NCBI RefSeq assembly: GCF_020510445.1
Contig: NZ_JAHBAG010000001.1
Location: 2,828,501 to 2,892,500 of the forward strand
DNA from: Hydrogenophaga taeniospiralis
GTDB lineage: Bacteria; Pseudomonadota; Gammaproteobacteria; Burkholderiales; Burkholderiaceae_C
Reading direction: 5' to 3'
Length of the DNA stretch: 64,000 nucleotides
The number at the start of each line of letters is the position of its first letter. Position 1 is the stretch's first letter. Under the pieces are notes generated by a model. It ran no database searches. It was not told the origin of the DNA and saw only the letters and a program-made list of their open reading frames with translations. Shown one piece after another: positions 51,256 through 63,122 of this stretch. A program made the position numbers and the translations under genes.

Positions 51256-51687
51256 GTGCCGCTGGTTTGGTCTCACTCGATCGATGGTCTCGACTGGAAT
51301 GAACTTTCCGCCCTTTACGCCGCTGCGCCGCTGGGAAACAAGAACCCGGCCGGGCTGAAGACCGCGTTCACGAACAGCATGTTCAGGTGTTTCGTCTATG
51401 ACGACGGAAAGCTGGTCGGGGTCGGGCGGGCGCTGGCTGATGGCGTGGACTGCTCATACATCTGCGACGTCGCGCTGCTGCCCAGCCATCAAGGTCTGGG
51501 CCTTGGAAAACAGATCGTTGCCAGGCTGGTGGAGTTGTCCCGAGGGCACAAGAAGATCATCCTCTACGCGGTACCCGGCAAGGAGTCGTTCTACAAGAAG
51601 CTGGGGTTCAAGCGCATGAGCACCGCCATGGCCATCTTTGAAAACCAGGCCGGGGCGTTGGTGCAGGGGTATGTCAACGAAACCTAG
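51256..51687 (+). CDS. GNAT-family N-acetyltransferase
   Basis: A 143-residue acetyltransferase with the acetyl-CoA motif LLPSHQGLGLGKQIVARL (V/I-x-x-x-x-Q/R-G-x-G/A) and a C-terminal EKLGF-like SFYKKLGFKRM. Starts with GTG after a GAGGAG ribosome site. Possibly substrate-promiscuous small-molecule or protein acetylation. It starts a compact run of four small genes just after the cassette cluster. Confidence 0.88.
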   Translation: MPLVWSHSIDGLDWNELSALYAAAPLGNKNPAGLKTAFTNSMFRCFVYDDGKLVGVGRALADGVDCSYICDVALLPSHQGLGLGKQIVARLVELSRGHKKIILYAVPGKESFYKKLGFKRMSTAMAIFENQAGALVQGYVNET

Positions 51688-51699
51688 AGGGGGGCAGTC

Positions 51700-52257
51700 A
51701 TGGCCGAGAAGATGAAAACCACCGAACGCGAAGCATTGCTCCAAGTGCTCAAGACCCGGTTCGAGAAGCACATGCACCGGCACGCCGGGACGGCATGGTC
51801 AGACGTGCTTGCCAGGCTCGAACGCCATCCCGCTGCGCTGAGGTCGCTGCAGGCGATGGAGGCCACGGGGGGTGAACCGGACGTCATGGGGGATGCCAAG
51901 GATTCCGGGCACGTCGTCTTTTGTGACTGCTCCCCGGAAAGCCCCACGGGGCGCAGAAGCACTTGTTTCGACGGCGAGGCGCGGGCGGCCCGCAAGGAGA
52001 ACAAGCCCGAGAGCAGCGCGGCCGAAATGGCGGCCGAGATGGGCGTTGAGCTGCTGACCGAAGAACAGTACCGGGCACTGCAGCAGCTCGGTGAGTTTGA
52101 TTTGAAGACGTCCAGCTGGCTCCAGACGCCGCCCGAGGTCCGGGCGCTCGGTGGCGGCCTCTTTGGTGACCGGCGCTATGGCCGGGTGTTCGTCTATCAC
52201 AACGGCGTGCAGTCGTACTACGCGGCCAGGGGCTTCCGGGGTTGGCTTCGGGTGTGA
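51700..52257 (+). CDS. DUF4256 family protein
   Basis: A 185-residue protein matching the DUF4256 family by its pattern (WSDVLARLERHPAALRSLQAMEATGGEPDV, SGHVVFCDCSPESPTGRRSTCFD, SSWLQTPPEVRALGGGLFGDRRYGRVFVYHNG). Function unknown; the cysteine-containing FCDCSPESP region is the most conserved part. Thirteen bases after the GNAT gene. Confidence 0.85.
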   Translation: MAEKMKTTEREALLQVLKTRFEKHMHRHAGTAWSDVLARLERHPAALRSLQAMEATGGEPDVMGDAKDSGHVVFCDCSPESPTGRRSTCFDGEARAARKENKPESSAAEMAAEMGVELLTEEQYRALQQLGEFDLKTSSWLQTPPEVRALGGGLFGDRRYGRVFVYHNGVQSYYAARGFRGWLRV

Positions 52258-52272
52258 GGATGGGGCAACAAG

Positions 52273-52662
52273 ATGAAAATGGTTCTGACGTCTGCGACGA
52301 GTCCCGATGGGTACATGGCCTGTCTCAGCGGGTGGCAACAAAGTTACGCGCAGGCCTTGCGCTCTGTGGTTCGCAGCGCCGCACCCGAGCTGGAAGAGCG
52401 GCTGAAGTGGGGCCACCTCGTCTACTTCGCCCATGGCCCGGTGTTGCTGATTCGGGCGGAACCCACCCGCGTCTTGTTCGGTTTCTGGGAAGGTCAGCGC
52501 CTGCGGCATATCGAGCCCCGCCTGAGGCCCGGGGGCAAGTACCAGATGGCCACCCTGGAGCTGAAAGAGGGCACGCCGCTTCTCCAGGAAACCGCCGTTC
52601 GTCTGGCCACGGAGGCCTCTAAACTCGCCCGCCATGAGCAACCCCGTCTCGAATCTCGCTGA
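52273..52662 (+). CDS. DUF1801 family protein
   Basis: A 129-residue YdhG-like protein of the DUF1801 fold: LRSVVRSAAPELEERLKWGHLVYFAHGPVLLIRAEPTRVLFGFWEG is typical. Function unknown (proposed small-molecule or iron-binding). Its 3' end overlaps the next gene by 29 bases in another frame. Confidence 0.85.
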   Translation: MKMVLTSATSPDGYMACLSGWQQSYAQALRSVVRSAAPELEERLKWGHLVYFAHGPVLLIRAEPTRVLFGFWEGQRLRHIEPRLRPGGKYQMATLELKEGTPLLQETAVRLATEASKLARHEQPRLESR

Positions 52663-53062
52663 GCTTCTTCAAACCATGCAGCCCACGCTGAACGAGGGGG
52701 TCTATGTGTTCGCTTCCGTGTCGCCGGACGCGGACATCCGCTCACTGGAGCCGTTGGCCACGTTTCGGGAAGCCGAAGGCCTCACGCTCATCGTGGAGGA
52801 ACAGCGGGCCCGAAAGGCGGGGCTGCCCGTCTTGTTCCGCGCCGCGTGGATCACGCTCACGGTGCATTCCGATCTCCAGGCCGTGGGCCTCACGGCGGCG
52901 GTCGCCACCGCGTTGGCCCAGGCCCACATCAGCTGCAACGTCGTGGCCGCGGCGTTTCACGACCACCTCTTTGTGCCCGTCGAGTCGGGGGGTGAAGCGC
53001 TGGCCGCTCTGCAGCGGCTTCAGCGGCGCAGCAGCCGGGGCGCCGAGCCGCCGGTCAACTGA
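52634..53062 (+). CDS. ACT-domain protein (DUF2241 type)
   Basis: A 142-residue protein with two ACT-like halves (YVFASVSPDADIRSLEPLATFREAEGLTLIVEEQRA and ITLTVHSDLQAVGLTAAVATALAQAHISCNVVAAAFHDHLFVP), a family that binds small ligands such as amino acids. Overlaps the DUF1801 gene. Confidence 0.85.
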   Translation: MSNPVSNLAELLQTMQPTLNEGVYVFASVSPDADIRSLEPLATFREAEGLTLIVEEQRARKAGLPVLFRAAWITLTVHSDLQAVGLTAAVATALAQAHISCNVVAAAFHDHLFVPVESGGEALAALQRLQRRSSRGAEPPVN

Positions 53063-53102
53063 CGCTTTGATCGAGAGCTTGCGCCGTCAAGCTACCGCCG
53101 GC

Positions 53103-53471
53103 TCAACGTCGCGCCAGATCGTCCAGCAGCAGTCTCGCCGTCGACACGTTCGTCGCACACGGCACGTTGTGCACGTCGCAGGCGCGCACCAGCGCGTTGA
53201 TGTCGGGTTCGTGGGGTTGGGCGGTCATGGGGTCGCGCAGGAAGATCACGCAATCCACCTCGCCCATCGCGAGCCGCGCGCCGATCTGCAGGTCGCCGCC
53301 GAGCGGGCCGCTGAGCAGGCATTCCACGTTGAGGCCGGCTTCCGCTTGCAGGCGAGAGCCGGTGGTGCCGGTGGCCATGAGGGTGTGTTGCCGCAGCAGC
53401 GGCGCGAATTCGGTGGCCAGGGCCACCATGTCGTTCTTCTTTTTGTCGTGGGCGACGAGGGCGATGTTCAT
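53103..53471 (-). CDS. mgsA: Methylglyoxal synthase
   Basis: A 122-residue enzyme converting dihydroxyacetone phosphate to methylglyoxal. Phosphate-binding residues of the GTTGSRL run, catalytic Asp in GPLGGD (about 60) and His in AQPHEPD (about 87) are conserved. The ATG at 53471 starts [12 protein letters not shown]. It is last in the leftward central-carbon gene run, so it may serve as an overflow valve when sugar phosphates build up. Confidence 0.93.
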   Translation of the reverse strand: MNIALVAHDKKKNDMVALATEFAPLLRQHTLMATGTTGSRLQAEAGLNVECLLSGPLGGDLQIGARLAMGEVDCVIFLRDPMTAQPHEPDINALVRACDVHNVPCATNVSTARLLLDDLARR

Positions 53472-53496
53472 GGTGGGGCGTGGGTTGGTTGCTTCG

Positions 53497-53988
53497 TCAG
53501 CGGGTGGGCAGGCCGTGCTGTTGCCGCAGGTGTTCCAGCAGCTCGGCGCAGGCGTCTTCAATGATGTCGAGCACGTGCTCGAAGCCGGCCGCGCCGCCGT
53601 GGTACGGGTCGGGCACGTCGCGTGAGTTCACGCGGCGGCTGTGCTGGGTGAGCAGGCGCACTTTGTGGGCGTGTTCGGGCGGGCACAGCTGCAGGGTGTC
53701 GCGCAGGTTGGCTTCGTCCATCACCAGCACGTGGTCGGCGGCGGCGCAGTCGCTGGCGCTCAGGCGGCTGGCGCGCAGGTCCGACAGGTCGTAGCCGCGC
53801 CGGGCGGCGTGGGCCTGGCTGCGCTCGTCGGGCGGGGCGCCCACGTGGTAGCCGTGGGTGCCGGCGGAGACGACGGTGATGTGGTCCTGCAGCCCGGCCT
53901 GGCGCACGCAGTGGCGAAACACGCCGTGCGCGCTGGGGCTGCGGCAGATGTTGCCCATGCAGACGAAGAGCACGCGCACGGGGGGCAT
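53497..53988 (-). CDS. Low-molecular-weight protein tyrosine phosphatase
   Basis: A 163-residue phosphatase with the P-loop [10 protein letters not shown] (catalytic C10, R16) and a C-terminal DPYHGG general-acid region. It would dephosphorylate tyrosine in the cytoplasm, often in exopolysaccharide control, though no such genes are near. The ATG at 53988 begins [12 protein letters not shown]. Twenty bases after the pgi stop. Confidence 0.88.
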   Translation of the reverse strand: MPPVRVLFVCMGNICRSPSAHGVFRHCVRQAGLQDHITVVSAGTHGYHVGAPPDERSQAHAARRGYDLSDLRASRLSASDCAAADHVLVMDEANLRDTLQLCPPEHAHKVRLLTQHSRRVNSRDVPDPYHGGAAGFEHVLDIIEDACAELLEHLRQQHGLPTR

Positions 53989-54008
53989 GGCGGGCTTCTC
54001 CGGTGCGT

Positions 54009-55625
54009 TCACTGGCCGGCTTTCTCCATGGCCTTGGCCATGGTCTTGCCCAGTTCCACGCCCCACTGGTCGTAGGCGTTGATGCCCCAGATGGCGGCCT
54101 GGGTGAACACCTTGTGTTCGTACAGCGCGATCAGCGCGCCGAGACTGTGCGGGGTGAGCGCGTCGAGCCAGACGGTGCTGCTGGGCACGTCGCCTTTGAA
54201 GGCGCGTTGGCTCACGAAGGCCTGGGCCTGCTCGGCGCTTTGGCCTTCGGCCATGAGGGCTTGCAGGGTGTCGACCTCGCTGCGGCCCACGGCCAGGGCC
54301 TGGGCCTGCGCGCGCAGGTTGAGGTTGACCACGCGGTGGTGTTCGGCGGCCAGGGGCAGGGGCGTGTCTTCGCTTTGCACGCCGATGAATTCGACCGGCA
54401 CGCGGTGCGTGCCCTGGTGCAGCAGCTGGAAGTAGGCGTGTTGCCCGTCGATGCCCAGGCCGCCCCAGAGGATGGGGCCGGTGTCGGTGTCGCAGGGCTG
54501 GCCGTCTTTGCGGGTGCGTTTGCCGTTGCTCTCCATGTCCATCTGCTGCACGAAGGGCGCGAAGCGCACCAGGCGGCTGGGGTAGGTGGAGAGCAGCTGG
54601 GTGGGGCACTGCAGGAAGTTGCGGTTCCACACGCCGGCCATGGCCAGGACGACGGGCAGGTTCTGCGCCAGCGGCGCGCTGCGGAAGTGCGCGTCCATGG
54701 CCTGGCCGCCGGCCAGGAATTCGCGGAAGGCTTTCGACCCGATGGCCAGCGCCAGCGGCAGGCCGAGCGCGGACCAGATGGAGTAACGGCCACCGACCCA
54801 GTCCCAGAAGGTGAAGGTGTGTTCGGCGGGGTAGCCGGCGGCGCCGGATTTCTGCGGCGCGGCGGTGATGGCGACGAGGTGCGGGCTCTGCGCCGAACCG
54901 GTGATGCCGGCGTCTTGCAGCCAGCGCCGCGCGGAGGCGGCGTTGGTCATGGTTTCCTGCGTGGTGAAGGTCTTGCTGGCCACGATGATGAGCGTGGTGA
55001 GCGGGTTCAGGTCGCGCAGCGTGCTGTGCAGCGCCCAGGCGTCGGGGTTGCTGACGAAGTGCACGCGCAGGCCCGCGGCTTTGGCGTGGTGGCCACCGCT
55101 GCACCACGGGGCCAGCGCGTCGGCCGCCATGCGCGGGCCGAGGTCGGAGCCGCCGATGCCGATGTTCACCACGTCGGTGATGGCCAGGCCGGTGCTGCCT
55201 TTCACCTCACCCGAGCGCACGCGGTCGGCGAAGGCGCAGACGCGGTTCAGTTCGTTCTGCACCAACTGCTGGATGGCGTCGCCCCAGGGCGCATCGTTGC
55301 CGGTGGCGCCGGGCGCGCCGCGCAGGGCTGTGTGCAGCACGGCGCGCTGTTCGCTGGTGTTGATCACGTCGCCGCGGAACATGGCGTCGCGTTGGGCTTC
55401 CACGCCGGCCTGCTGGGCCAGGTCCATCAGCGCGGCCCAGACGGCGCCGTCCAGCGCCTGGCGGCTGAAGTCGATCTGGATGCCGGTGCCGGTGGCGGCA
55501 GCCTGCATCTGTTCGCGGCCGGGCTCGGCGAGGCGATCGCGCAGGTGGGGTTGGGGCGCGGCGGCGAGGTCGGCGAGCTGTTGCCAGGCGGGGAGGGAGG
55601 TGGGTGAGGTCTGCGGGGTAGACAT
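54009..55625 (-). CDS. pgi: Glucose-6-phosphate isomerase
   Basis: A 538-residue isomerase interconverting glucose 6-phosphate and fructose 6-phosphate, linking fructose uptake to the Entner-Doudoroff route. GIGGSDLGPRM and VASKTFTTQETMTNA runs and the catalytic Glu/His/Lys region (QWGVELGK) are visible. In the same leftward run as eda, edd, pgl and zwf, with repeats in the gaps. Confidence 0.95.
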   Translation of the reverse strand: MSTPQTSPTSLPAWQQLADLAAAPQPHLRDRLAEPGREQMQAAATGTGIQIDFSRQALDGAVWAALMDLAQQAGVEAQRDAMFRGDVINTSEQRAVLHTALRGAPGATGNDAPWGDAIQQLVQNELNRVCAFADRVRSGEVKGSTGLAITDVVNIGIGGSDLGPRMAADALAPWCSGGHHAKAAGLRVHFVSNPDAWALHSTLRDLNPLTTLIIVASKTFTTQETMTNAASARRWLQDAGITGSAQSPHLVAITAAPQKSGAAGYPAEHTFTFWDWVGGRYSIWSALGLPLALAIGSKAFREFLAGGQAMDAHFRSAPLAQNLPVVLAMAGVWNRNFLQCPTQLLSTYPSRLVRFAPFVQQMDMESNGKRTRKDGQPCDTDTGPILWGGLGIDGQHAYFQLLHQGTHRVPVEFIGVQSEDTPLPLAAEHHRVVNLNLRAQAQALAVGRSEVDTLQALMAEGQSAEQAQAFVSQRAFKGDVPSSTVWLDALTPHSLGALIALYEHKVFTQAAIWGINAYDQWGVELGKTMAKAMEKAGQ

Positions 55626-55649
55626 GGGGCGGCGGCCTTGTTTCTCTCC

Positions 55650-55724
55650 GTTCGCCCTGAGCCTGTCGAAGGGCTGGCGCGGTGTGTCGGTACGAGGGCT
55701 TCGACAGGCTCAGCCCGAGCGGTA
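55650..55724. repeat. Inverted repeat with CCTGTCGAAG arms
   Basis: Perfect 13-base arms GAGCCTGTCGAAG and CTTCGACAGGCTC face each other across about 30 bases. This is a widespread intergenic repeat in proteobacteria (GAGCTTGTCGAAG type), here between eda and pgi. Confidence 0.75.
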
Positions 55725-55744
55725 GCTGGGTGGTGATTGTGCCG

Positions 55745-56383
55745 TCAGGCGCCGGCGGCCAAGGCGGTGGCCTCCTTGGCCAGCTGCGTGATCTTCTTCC
55801 AGTCACCGGCCTTCAGCGCGTCGGCCGGCGTGAGCCAGGAGCCGCCGGCCATGGCCACGTTGGGCAGCTTCAAAAAGTCTTTCAGGTTCTCGGGGCTCAC
55901 GCCGCCGGTGGGGCAGAACATCACGTCGGGGATGGGTGCGCCCAGCGCCTTGAGCATGCCCAGGCCGCCGGCCTGCTGGGCGGGGAACAGCTTCATGAGG
56001 CTGAAGCCTTGTTCGCGCCGGTGCATCACTTCGCCGGGCGTCATCACGCCGGGGATGAAGGGCAGCTTGGCGGCCTTGACGGCTTCGACCAGCGCGTCGG
56101 TGCAGCCAGGGGAGAGGGCGAAGCTGGCGCCCGCGTCGATCACGCGCTGCACCTCGGCCACGCGGGTCACCGTGCCGGCGCCGGTGTGCATCTGCGGCAC
56201 AGCCTTGGCCACGGCTTCGATGCTGGCGAGCGCGGCGTCGGAACGCAGGGTGATCTCCATCACGTCGATGCCGCCTTCGAGCAGGGCGTGGGCCAGCGGC
56301 ACGGCGTGGGCCGGGTCGCTGAGCACGATGACGGGCACGACGCGGGAGGTGAAGGCGGGGCGGGAGAAGCAGGTGGTGGTCAT
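55745..56383 (-). CDS. eda: KDPG aldolase
   Basis: A 212-residue 2-keto-3-deoxy-6-phosphogluconate aldolase splitting KDPG into pyruvate and glyceraldehyde 3-phosphate. The catalytic Glu is in MEITLRS (about 43) and the Schiff-base Lys in LMKLFPAQQ (about 131). Located directly downstream of edd. Confidence 0.95.
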   Translation of the reverse strand: MTTTCFSRPAFTSRVVPVIVLSDPAHAVPLAHALLEGGIDVMEITLRSDAALASIEAVAKAVPQMHTGAGTVTRVAEVQRVIDAGASFALSPGCTDALVEAVKAAKLPFIPGVMTPGEVMHRREQGFSLMKLFPAQQAGGLGMLKALGAPIPDVMFCPTGGVSPENLKDFLKLPNVAMAGGSWLTPADALKAGDWKKITQLAKEATALAAGA

Positions 56384-56423
56384 GGCAGTCTTTCGTGCAA
56401 CAGGAAAAAGAGGGGGAGCCTGT

Positions 56424-56501
56424 CGGGATCAGCGCGGAACCGGCTTTGCCGGGCCGCTGCTGATGCCCCTCGGGGGGTGACGCCGCAGGCGGCGCGGGGG
56501 G

Positions 56502-56503
<2 letters not shown>
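56424..56503. repeat. Dispersed intergenic repeat between edd and eda
   Basis: CGGAACCGGCTTTGCCGG core, CCCCTCGGGGGG hairpin and a CGCCGCAGGCGGCG tail. One of the best-conserved copies of the window's repeat family. Confidence 0.75.
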
Positions 56504-58325
<1,822 letters not shown>

Positions 58326-58356
58326 CGTGGGCCTTCCTTCAGGGGTTCTGTTCAGA

Positions 58357-58426
58357 AATACCGCGGAGCTGGCTTTGCCAGGCCGCAGGTGTTGCGGCTT
58401 CGCGCAGCGAGCCAGCGACGGGGGGT
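58357..58426. repeat. Dispersed intergenic repeat between pgl and edd
   Basis: ACCGCGGAGCTGGCTTTGCC core and a CGCAGCGAGCCAGCGACGGGGGG tail; diverged copy of the family with the central hairpin shortened. Confidence 0.6.
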
Positions 58427-59117
58427 CATGCCATCCAGACGCTGACGGGGGTCTGTGTCTGGTTGATCACCAGCGAGACTGGAAGTGCCGCGTCGGCCTG
58501 TTGGGCGGCGCGGCGGTAGACGGCGAGCTTGCTCTCGCCGGCGATGGACAGCACCAGCTCGCGCGCGGCGAGCAGGCTGGGCAGGGTGAGCGTGAGGCGC
58601 GCGTGGGGCGCGGTGGCGGGCGTGACCCAGGCCAGCCGCTCGGTGGACTCCAGCGCGTGGGCACAGCCCGGGGCGCCGGGAAAGAGCGAGGCGGTGTGCG
58701 CGTCTTCGCCCATGCCGAGCACGGCCAGGTCCAGCGGCCAGGGCAGGTGGGCGATGCGTTCGTTGGCGTCCTGCGCCAGTCTGTCCAGCACCTGTTCGCT
58801 GAGCACCGCGGGCAGCTCGCGGAAGAAGGGCACGAAGCGGGCCGCGGCCGCCGCACCCTGCAGCAGGTGGCGGGCCACCAGGGCGGTGTTGCTGTCGGCG
58901 TGGTCGCGCGGGACGACGCGCTCGTCCACCAGGATCACGCTGACCTTGGCCCAGTCCAGGTCTTGCCCACGCAGGGCTTCGAAGAGGGCGATGGGCGACT
59001 TGCCGCCCGAGACGGCCAGGCTGGCCCGGCCACGCTCGGCGATGGCGCTGCGCAGGGCGCTGGCGATGTGCGCGGCCAGTGCGGCGGGGGTGGCGTTGGG
59101 GTGTTCGGTCACCGCCA

Positions 59118-59118
<1 letters not shown>
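58426..59118 (-). CDS. pgl: 6-phosphogluconolactonase
   Basis: A 230-residue lactonase hydrolysing 6-phosphogluconolactone. The family runs [30 protein letters not shown] and [15 protein letters not shown] are present. Its ATG shares a base with the zwf stop (TGATG), so it is translationally coupled. Confidence 0.93.
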
Positions 59119-60593
<1,475 letters not shown>

Positions 60594-60596
60594 GTC

Positions 60597-60611
60597 TCTA
60601 ATTTAGTTACG
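60597..60611. promoter_or_regulatory. Weak second HexR-like site
   Basis: TCTAATTTAGTTACG matches the HexR consensus at about 11 of 15 positions. It lies immediately before the zwf start and 19 bases from the strong site. Confidence 0.35.
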
Positions 60612-60629
60612 TGAATGGCTTGATTTTAA

Positions 60630-60644
60630 TGTAATCAAGTTACA
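60630..60644. promoter_or_regulatory. HexR-type operator upstream of zwf
   Basis: TGTAATCAAGTTACA: perfect TGTAA/TTACA arms, closely matching the known HexR consensus TGTAATTAAATTACA. HexR represses zwf and Entner-Doudoroff genes until KDPG binds. The hexR gene itself is not in the window. Confidence 0.8.
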
Positions 60645-60704
60645 TGCGGGTTACCGGTTGTGATCGGGTTTTTCGCGGGTTCCGATGCGCGGGCGGCCTG
60701 GGGT

Positions 60705-61718
60705 TCAAAGCGCCTCGAACACCGGCGGCACGGCGGCCACGCGCGCCACCACCTCGGCCAGGCTGGGCGGCACGCAGCCGGTCTGCATCACGCACAGGCT
60801 GGCGCTGGCGACCGCCCGGCCCAGGATGTGGCGCACGTCTTCGGCGTCGAGCGCGATCTGGTCGGCCTGGCTGGCGGCCTGCACCACCGGGCGTTCGAGC
60901 AGGGCGGCCAGCAGGCCGGCGAGGAAGCAGTCACCGGCGCCCACGGTGTCGGCCACCCGCACCGGCTGCGGCTCGGCGGCCTGCCAGCCGTGGCCGTCGC
61001 GGTGCAGCAGCACGGCGCCTCGGGGCCCTAGCGTGAGGGCCAGCCAGGTGGCGGGCGTGGCCCGCAGCAGCTCGCGGGCCGCCTGCAGCGGGTCGGCCGC
61101 GGTGAAACCCAGCGTGACCAGATCGTCGTCGCTCACCTTGACCAGGTGGGCCTGGCCGAGCGCGGCCATGACGCTGGCCTGGTAGGCCGCCATGTCCGGC
61201 ACGATGGCCGGGCGCAGGTTGGCGTCCACCGCCACGAAGCGGCCCGCGGCGCGCTGGGCCTGGAGCCAGGGCAGGTATTTGGCGCTGTCGTCGGCCACCA
61301 GGGCCAGGCAGCCGGTGGCCACCAGCTTGAGCTGTGTTTCGGCCGCGCACTGGCGGCTCATGTCGGCCGCGTTGACCTGGCGGTCGGCCACGCCGTCGCG
61401 GTAGAAGCTGTAGCTGGCCTTGCCCTGTTCGTCCAGGCCCACCACCGCCAGCGAGGTGGGTTCGTGCGCGGGCGTTTCCTGCGCCAGCACCACGCCGGCC
61501 TGGTGGATGCCCTCGGCCAGCAGGCGGCCGAAACGGTCGCCCGAAAGCGGGTTGAGGTAGAGCGTGCCGACACCCTGCAGGCCCAGCGCCCGCGAGAGGT
61601 TGTAGACCGCGCCCCCGGCGCAGGGGCGCAGCCGGCCGTCGGACTCCTCGATCAGATCGATCAGGGCCTCGCCAGCGGTGGCGACGTGTAAAGCTTGATG
61701 TTGCCTAGGGAAAACCAT
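60705..61718 (-). CDS. frk: PfkB-family carbohydrate kinase, probable fructokinase
   Basis: A 337-residue ribokinase-fold sugar kinase. The substrate-side CAGGAVYNLSRALG run (about 33-46) and the nucleotide/anion motif DTVGAGDCF are conserved. Divergent from an frcB-type fructose importer, so fructose (to fructose 6-phosphate) is the most likely substrate. It lies upstream of zwf on the same strand. Confidence 0.85.
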   Translation of the reverse strand: MVFPRQHQALHVATAGEALIDLIEESDGRLRPCAGGAVYNLSRALGLQGVGTLYLNPLSGDRFGRLLAEGIHQAGVVLAQETPAHEPTSLAVVGLDEQGKASYSFYRDGVADRQVNAADMSRQCAAETQLKLVATGCLALVADDSAKYLPWLQAQRAAGRFVAVDANLRPAIVPDMAAYQASVMAALGQAHLVKVSDDDLVTLGFTAADPLQAARELLRATPATWLALTLGPRGAVLLHRDGHGWQAAEPQPVRVADTVGAGDCFLAGLLAALLERPVVQAASQADQIALDAEDVRHILGRAVASASLCVMQTGCVPPSLAEVVARVAAVPPVFEAL

Positions 61719-61760
61719 AACTAAATCCAGTTGATTTATTAACCTGAAGCGAAATATAGT
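61719..61760 (+). promoter_or_regulatory. Divergent control region of frk and frcB
   Basis: TTGATT (61731) and TATAGT (61755) with an 18-base spacer form a rightward promoter candidate. AACTAAATCCAGTT (61719-61732), a short interrupted palindrome, overlaps its -35. No local regulator gene. Confidence 0.4.
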
Positions 61761-61862
61761 TCAGTCACTCCGCAGCGCCCACCGTGTAAACCCCAAGGGG
61801 ACGGCTGCCGGGGTTTGCGTCTCGTTCATCTGCCCATCATCCATCCCTTCGAGGAGACACCT

Positions 61863-62864
61863 GTGAAAAAACTCGTTCCCGCCTTCGCCTTCACCGCTCT
61901 GGCCCTGGTCGTCGGCACGGCTTGCGCCGCCGAACCCGTGATCGGCCTGATCACCAAGACCGAGTCCAACCCCTTCTTCGTGAAGATGAAGGAAGGCGCC
62001 ACCGCCGAAGCCACCAAGCTCGGCGCCAAGCTGCTGTCGGCCGCGGGCAAGACCGACGGTGACAACGCCGGCCAGGTGACCGCGATGGAGAACATGATCG
62101 CCGCCGGCGCCAAGACCATCCTGATCACCCCCAGCGACGCCAAGGCCATCATCCCCGCCATCAAGAAGGCGCAGGCCCAGGGCGTGATGGTGATCGCGCT
62201 GGACAGCCCGACCGACCCGGCCACCGCCGTGGACGCGCTGTTCGCCACCGACAACTACAAGGCCGGCGTGCTGATCGGTCAGTACGCCAAGGCGGCCATG
62301 GGCGGCAAGAAGGCCGTCATCGCCACGCTCGACCTGTTCCCCGGCCACCCGGTGGGCGCCCAGCGCCACAACGGCTTCCTCAAGGGCTTTGGCCTGACCG
62401 CCCCCGACGCCAAGAGCAACAACCTCGGTGGCGCCGCCGCCGGCGTGGCCTGCATGGCCGACAGCTTCGGTGACGCGGCCAAGGGCCAGACCGGCATGGA
62501 AAACTGCCTGCAGAAGAACCCCGGCATCAACCTGGTCTACACCATCAACGAACCCGCCGCCGCCGGTGCCTACAAGGCGCTCAAGGCCGCTGGCAAGGAA
62601 AAAGACGTGGTCATCGTCTCGGTGGACGGCGGCTGCGCGGGTGTGAAGGACGTGGGCGCGGGCGTGATCGCCGCGACCAGCCAGCAGTACCCGCTGAAGA
62701 TGGCCGCCATGGGCGTGGCCGCGGGTGTGGAATACGCCAAGTCCGGCAAGAAGGTCAGCGGCTACACCGACACCGGCGTGACCCTGATCGCGGGCAAGGC
62801 CGTGGCTGGCGTGGACAGCAAGGATGTCAAGACGGGTATGGACCTGTGCTGGGGTAATAAATAA
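61863..62864 (+). CDS. frcB: Fructose-type ABC transporter periplasmic binding protein
   Basis: A 333-residue ribose/fructose-class binding protein with a signal peptide (about 1-22, ending ACAAE) and mature EPVIGLITKTESNPFFVKMKEGA, typical of FrcB. The start is GTG after GGAGAC. A permease gene follows after a repeat-containing gap, and a kinase is divergent. Confidence 0.88.
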   Translation: MKKLVPAFAFTALALVVGTACAAEPVIGLITKTESNPFFVKMKEGATAEATKLGAKLLSAAGKTDGDNAGQVTAMENMIAAGAKTILITPSDAKAIIPAIKKAQAQGVMVIALDSPTDPATAVDALFATDNYKAGVLIGQYAKAAMGGKKAVIATLDLFPGHPVGAQRHNGFLKGFGLTAPDAKSNNLGGAAAGVACMADSFGDAAKGQTGMENCLQKNPGINLVYTINEPAAAGAYKALKAAGKEKDVVIVSVDGGCAGVKDVGAGVIAATSQQYPLKMAAMGVAAGVEYAKSGKKVSGYTDTGVTLIAGKAVAGVDSKDVKTGMDLCWGNK

Positions 62865-62867
62865 GGG

Positions 62868-62990
62868 TCTCCCCCCTGCGCCGCTTTGCGGCTTCCCCCC
62901 TCCCTGGCGCCTTCGGCTTGGAGGGGGGACGGCACCTTGGGCCGGCGGAGCCGGACCCTTGGTGCCCTTGGGTGAGGGGGCGCCTCGCTT
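62868..62990. repeat. Dispersed intergenic repeat between frcB and frcC
   Basis: CCCTGCGCCGCTTTGCGG, CCCCCCTCC/GGAGGGGGG hairpin and GCCGGCGGAGCCGG core. Another copy of the repeat in a binding-protein/permease gap, as in the polyol operon and etfBA. Confidence 0.65.
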
Positions 62991-63122
62991 CGCTTGGCGC
63001 TACGTGCCTTCGCTGTTCCTTTGACTGAGAGCCCGCGTCAGACGGGCACTCCGTGAGCACCGCCCTGGCCTGAACGGGGTGTTGCTGCAACCACATTTCT
63101 TCTGATCGGACGGGCCACCGCC

